Shown here in pieces: positions 6,310 through 8,757 of a DNA stretch of 8,757 bases; within the stretch, counting starts at the first letter, position 1, and each line of letters opens with the position of its first letter. Origin of the DNA: Thermoanaerobaculaceae bacterium. Lineage in GTDB: Bacteria; Acidobacteriota; Thermoanaerobaculia; Thermoanaerobaculales; Thermoanaerobaculaceae. A program made the position numbers and the translations under genes. The stretch is from contig JALHTD010000397.1 in NCBI GenBank assembly GCA_022865555.1, forward strand, positions 1-8,757, given 5' to 3'. The notes under the pieces were generated by a model, which worked only from the letters and a program-made list of their open reading frames with translations, searched no databases and had not been told where the DNA came from.

Positions 6310-6364
6310 AGTGAATGTCCCCACAAGCACTTGACACGTTTCGACGGCGAACCGTATATTCACT
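6310..6364. promoter_or_regulatory. Inverted AGTGAAT/ATTCACT pair flanking the acpS promoter
   Basis: AGTGAAT at 6310-6316 is the exact reverse complement of ATTCACT at 6358-6364. The two sites bracket the -35 and overlap the -10 of the promoter upstream of acpS, with about 48 bases between their centres. They could be distal operator half-sites. A 7-base match can also arise by chance, so confidence is low. Confidence 0.25.
6331..6360 (+). promoter_or_regulatory. Sigma-70-type promoter with dyad in the spacer, upstream of acpS
   Basis: TTGACA (6331-6336, perfect consensus) and TATATT (6355-6360, five of six) are 18 bases apart on the plus strand, predicting a start site near 6367. This AT-rich patch stands out in a very GC-rich window. 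Inside the spacer is an imperfect dyad ACGTTTCG-ACGG-CGAACCGT (6336-6355; seven of eight arm positions complementary) centred between the two hexamers, the position expected of an operator. The transcript would cover acpS and the ligase with a leader of about 70 bases. That leader contains a small hairpin TTTCC-TCA-GGAAA (6388-6400) and a four-codon ATG frame (6400-6414). The opposite, minus-strand carboxyltransferase gene has no comparably good promoter in this gap. Confidence 0.75.
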
Positions 6365-6439
6365 GCAGGGGTGCTTGACTGCGGTTCTTTCCTCAGGAAA
6401 TGGCTGTCGGTTGAGACTCTTACCACTCGGTTCGCCGCG

Positions 6440-6847
6440 ATGATCGTCGGTGTCGGCCACGACGTGTCCGAGGTTGCCCGCATGGAGGACGAACTCCGGA
6501 GGGAGGGCGAATCCCTGAAAGACGTGCTCTTCACCCCTGGCGAGGTCGCCTACTGCGAGGGCAAGCGCTACCCGGCCCGCCACTTTGCCGCGCGCTTTGC
6601 GGCCAAGGAGGCGGTCTTCAAGGCGCTCGGGACGGACCCGGCGCAGGGCCAGCGCTGGCGCGAGGTCGAGATCTGCAACGAACCGACCGGGCAGCCCCGG
6701 GTGCTCCTGCACGGCCTCACGCACGACCTGGCCCGCGGCCGACGCGTCGGCGCCGTCCTCCTTTCGCTCTCGCACACCGGCGAGCTCGCCGCCGCGACCG
6801 TAGTGCTGGAGTCCCAAGACCCCCACCGCCCAGCAGGAGAGAGGTGA
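6440..6847 (+). CDS. acpS: Holo-[acyl-carrier-protein] synthase
   Basis: This enzyme transfers 4'-phosphopantetheine from CoA to the active serine of acyl carrier protein, needed for fatty acid or polyketide synthesis in the cytosol. The 135-residue chain has the family motifs in order: MIVGVGHD8VSEVARM with the magnesium-binding Asp, RFAAKE57AVFKALG with the catalytic/metal-binding Glu and Lys61, and LSLSHTGELAAATVV (108-122). The length is normal. The ATG at 6440 is preferred because AcpS proteins normally begin M-I-x-G-x-G-x-D, although no clear Shine-Dalgarno precedes it. An in-frame GTG at 6371 lies only about 4 bases after the predicted transcription start and would add 23 residues as a near-leaderless start; this is less likely. 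The ligase gene begins 4 bases after its stop, so the two are surely cotranscribed. Confidence 0.92.
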   Translation: MIVGVGHDVSEVARMEDELRREGESLKDVLFTPGEVAYCEGKRYPARHFAARFAAKEAVFKALGTDPAQGQRWREVEICNEPTGQPRVLLHGLTHDLARGRRVGAVLLSLSHTGELAAATVVLESQDPHRPAGER

Positions 6848-6851
6848 GAGG

Positions 6852-8561
6852 ATGAGCACCGTCGCGACCCACCCGAGTTACGACGAGCTGTGCGCCAACT
6901 TCGACTGGGCGATCGCCGAGCGCGAGCTCGGCGTCACCAGAAGCGGCCGCATCAACATCGGCTGGCATTGCAGCGACCGCATCTGCGAGCTCGGGCTCGC
7001 GAGCAAACCCGCCCTCATCTGGGAGAATTTTTCCGGCACCGGCAGGACGTACACCTTCGACGACTTGCGTGCGCTTTCCAACACCATCGCGGTCTACCTG
7101 GCCGATCTGGGCCTGCAGCCCGGCGAGAGGATCTGCCTTTTCATGGACCGAGTACCGGACCTGTACATCGGCTTCCTCGGCATCCTCAAGATGGGCGGCA
7201 TCGCCCAGCCGTTGTTCTCCGCGTTCGGCGGGGACTCGTTGTGGACGCGTCTCGCGGACGCGAGGACCTCGGCAATCCTGACCCAGAGGAAGCACGTGGG
7301 GAAGGTGCGCAAGATTCGCGAGAAGCTCCCCGAGCTGCGGCACATCGTGGTGGTGGACGCGGGCGAAGCCCCCCTGCAGGAACGCGAGGTGGCCATGGCC
7401 CTCGACGAGCTGCCGCGGGTGGAGAGGCTCGATGTCTACCCCTCGACCTCGGAGACCCCGTCCGTCCTCCACTACACCTCGGGCACTACAGGCCAACCGA
7501 AGGGCGCCCAGCACGTTCACTACTCGATCGTTTCCCAGTACCTGACGGCCAAGTGGGTGCTCGACCTGCAACCCGATGACATCTACTGGTGCAACGCCGA
7601 CCCGGGCTGGGTGACCGGCACTTCCTACGGCATCATCGGCCCCTGGGCGAACGGCACGACCCAGGTGGTGTTGGACTCGGGCTTCTCCACCGAGCGCTGG
7701 TACGCATTCATCGACAAGCACCGGGTCACGGTCTGGTACTCGGCGCCCACCGCGATCCGGCTCCTGATGCGCGACGGCACCAAGGTCGCCAGGAAGTACG
7801 CCCTCACCTCGCTGCGCCACCTCTGCAGCGTGGGTGAGCCGCTCAACGCGGAAGCCGTGATCTGGTCGCAGGAGGCGTTCGGGCTGCCGTTCCACGACAC
7901 CTTCTGGCAGACCGAGACCGGCTGCATCGTGGTCACCAACTTCCCCGGCATGCCCATCAAGCCCGGCTCGATGGGCAAGCCGTTCCCCGGGATTACCGCC
8001 ACTGTGCTCAACCCCAAGACGAACGAGCCCTATGACCGGCCCGGCCCCGTCGGGCTGATCGCCCTGCGCCCCGGCTGGCCTTCAATGATCCGCAGCTACT
8101 GGAACAACCCCACCGGGTACGCGAGCAAGTTCAAGAACGGCTGGTATTTGTGCGGGGACCGGGCAAGCATCGACCCGGATGGGTACTTCTGGTTCGTTGG
8201 CCGCGACGACGACGTGATCAACACAGGGGGTCACCTGGTGGGCCCGTTCGAGATCGAATCGGCTCTGCTCGAGCACCCCGCGGTGGCCGAGTCGGCGGCG
8301 GTGGCGAAACCCGATCCGGTGAACATGGAGGTCGTCAAGGCGTTCGTGACGCTGAAGCCCGGCTTCGAGGGTGGCCCCGACCTCGAGCTCGAGATCATGA
8401 ACTTCGTCCGCAATAAGCTCTCGCCGCTCGCCATGCCGCAGGAGATCGAGTTCGTCCCCAGCCTCCCCAAGACCCGCAGCGGAAAGATCGTGCGCCGAAT
8501 CCTGCGGGCCAAGGAGTGGGGCGAGCCGGTCGGCGACACCTCGACGCTGATGGACGAATGA
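6852..8561 (+). CDS. acsA: AcsA-like acetyl/acyl-CoA synthetase (AMP-forming)
   Basis: A 569-residue adenylate-forming ligase, which makes acyl-AMP from an acid and ATP and then acyl-CoA. Motifs in order: P-loop YTSGTTGQPKGA (208-219); CNADPGWVTGTSYGIIGPWA (247-266), the block typical of acetyl-CoA synthetases; FWQTETG (351-357); YLCGDRA with Asp436; the hinge region GRDDDVINTGGHLVGPFEIE (450-469); and the C-terminal catalytic Lys545 in TRSGKIVRR, the residue acetylated in Acs enzymes. Length and motifs match Bacillus subtilis AcsA (about 570) rather than the longer Acs (about 650). Two departures are seen: Phe351 where Acs usually has the first Trp of WWQTETG, and Leu461 where the motif normally has Arg (GxR). 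The latter GGHLVGP form is, as I recall, shared by a bacterial subfamily. Acetate is thus likely but not certain. The ATG at 6852 has GAGAGG just upstream. Confidence 0.88.
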   Translation: MSTVATHPSYDELCANFDWAIAERELGVTRSGRINIGWHCSDRICELGLASKPALIWENFSGTGRTYTFDDLRALSNTIAVYLADLGLQPGERICLFMDRVPDLYIGFLGILKMGGIAQPLFSAFGGDSLWTRLADARTSAILTQRKHVGKVRKIREKLPELRHIVVVDAGEAPLQEREVAMALDELPRVERLDVYPSTSETPSVLHYTSGTTGQPKGAQHVHYSIVSQYLTAKWVLDLQPDDIYWCNADPGWVTGTSYGIIGPWANGTTQVVLDSGFSTERWYAFIDKHRVTVWYSAPTAIRLLMRDGTKVARKYALTSLRHLCSVGEPLNAEAVIWSQEAFGLPFHDTFWQTETGCIVVTNFPGMPIKPGSMGKPFPGITATVLNPKTNEPYDRPGPVGLIALRPGWPSMIRSYWNNPTGYASKFKNGWYLCGDRASIDPDGYFWFVGRDDDVINTGGHLVGPFEIESALLEHPAVAESAAVAKPDPVNMEVVKAFVTLKPGFEGGPDLELEIMNFVRNKLSPLAMPQEIEFVPSLPKTRSGKIVRRILRAKEWGEPVGDTSTLMDE

Positions 8562-8567
8562 TGGAAC

Positions 8568-8669
8568 GACAGCTCACAGCCAGTAGCCGACAGCCGGCGG
8601 CGGGGGCGCTGCTGGCCGGCGTCGGTCCGGTGGCGGCGCGTGATGGAGCTCTGGGCCGCGAGCTGTCAG
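8568..8669. repeat. Second fold-back GACAGCT repeat after the ligase gene
   Basis: GACAGCTCACAGC (8568-8580) and AGCCGACAGCC (8585-8595) are followed, 65 bases later, by the inverted unit AGCTGTCAG (8661-8669). GACAGCT at 8568-8574 is an exact inverted match to AGCTGTC at 8661-8667. The AGCCGACAGC unit is identical to the one at 4403-4412, so the same kind of intergenic element occurs twice in the window. It lies between the ligase and the next gene. Copies here are more degenerate than in the first element. Confidence 0.5.
8587..8625 (+). terminator. Stem-loop 25 bases after the ligase stop codon
   Basis: CCGAC-a-GCCGGC (8587-8598) pairs with GCCGGC-GTCGG (8615-8625), an 11-base-pair GC-rich stem with one bulged A and a 16-base loop. 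It lacks a T-tract, so it may be a transcription pause, an mRNA-end stabiliser or an attenuator that lowers expression of the following gene. Confidence 0.4.
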
Positions 8670-8684
8670 ATCGCACAACCGACG

Positions 8685-8704
8685 GGCGCCGGAAGCACGG
8701 CGCC
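8685..8704 (+). promoter_or_regulatory. Hairpin just upstream of the last gene
   Basis: GGCGCCG (8685-8691) and CGGCGCC (8698-8704) form a perfect 7-base-pair stem with a 6-base loop (GAAGCA). It ends 9 bases before the Shine-Dalgarno GGAGG (8714-8718) of the last gene. It is probably a leader structure of that gene rather than a terminator, as no T-tract follows. I see no sigma-70 promoter in 8562-8724, so the last gene may be read through from acpS and the ligase. Confidence 0.3.
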
Positions 8705-8724
8705 GCTCGGCTTGGAGGATCGAG

Positions 8725-8757
8725 ATGGACGAGCTGAAACAGGTGATTCGGGACTAC
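8725..8757 (+). CDS. Start of a gene cut by the right edge, possibly an acyl carrier protein
   Basis: Only 11 codons are visible: MDELKQVIRDY. The ATG at 8725 has a strong Shine-Dalgarno GGAGG (8714-8718) six bases upstream, so a real gene start is likely. The peptide resembles the amphipathic first helix of stand-alone acyl carrier proteins (M-x-x-L-K-x-x-I-R-x-Y/F). An ACP directly after acpS and an acyl-activating ligase would make sense. Eleven residues are too few to prove it, and any small helical protein could begin this way. Confidence 0.5.
   Translation, partial: MDELKQVIRDY

Noticed and set aside
6189..6330. A minus-strand promoter for the carboxyltransferase (TTGACG near 6290 or TACGCT near 6215)
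   Set aside because: The TTGACG has no -10 at proper spacing, and the TACGCT has only a poor -35. Not strong enough to list as a feature.
6717..7895. A 392-codon open frame on the minus strand inside the ligase
   Set aside because: It is the antisense shadow of a ligase with all catalytic motifs, and has no family features.

Overview
This is a GC-rich window (GC-dominated third codon positions throughout) from a bacterium with an outer membrane: it encodes a DUF481 beta-barrel protein, a probable lipoprotein and a secreted beta-rich protein. The gene mix and the GACAGCT-type intergenic repeats would fit Acidobacteriota or a similar high-GC Gram-negative lineage. That placement is inference; there is no rRNA or other phylogenetic marker here.

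Region 1 (1-1026, minus strand): a short operon with an outer-membrane DUF481 protein followed, after 21 bases, by a secreted protein of unknown function cut by the left edge. Region 2 (1195-4377, plus strand): a DUF1684 lipoprotein, a trimeric-type purine nucleoside phosphorylase, a YcbL-like (glyoxalase II type) metallo-beta-lactamase hydrolase that overlaps the phosphorylase by 4 bases, and an exported protein with five GVGD repeats. Region 3 (4378-4523): a convergent gap with a hairpin and a fold-back pair of GACAGCT repeats. Region 4 (4524-6188, minus strand): an acyl-CoA carboxylase carboxyltransferase (beta) subunit of the methylcrotonyl/geranyl-CoA type, with no biotin carboxylase partner in the window. 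Region 5 (6189-6439): a divergent regulatory gap holding a near-consensus sigma-70 promoter with a dyad in its spacer. Region 6 (6440-8757, plus strand): acpS, an AcsA-like acyl/acetyl-CoA synthetase 4 bases later, a gap with two hairpins and more GACAGCT repeats, and the first 11 codons of another gene that may be an acyl carrier protein.

The main theme of the right half is acyl-CoA/acyl-carrier chemistry: holo-ACP synthase transfers phosphopantetheine from CoA, the ligase activates a carboxylic acid to an acyl-CoA, and the divergent carboxyltransferase acts on an acyl-CoA. The left half is envelope proteins plus purine salvage and a thioesterase-like hydrolase. Most genes belong to well-known families. 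I see no clear new system, no mobile element, no CRISPR and no RNA gene. The items most worth checking are the promoter dyad upstream of acpS, the acpS-ligase-(ACP?) gene order, the dispersed fold-back repeats and the altered motif in the ligase.
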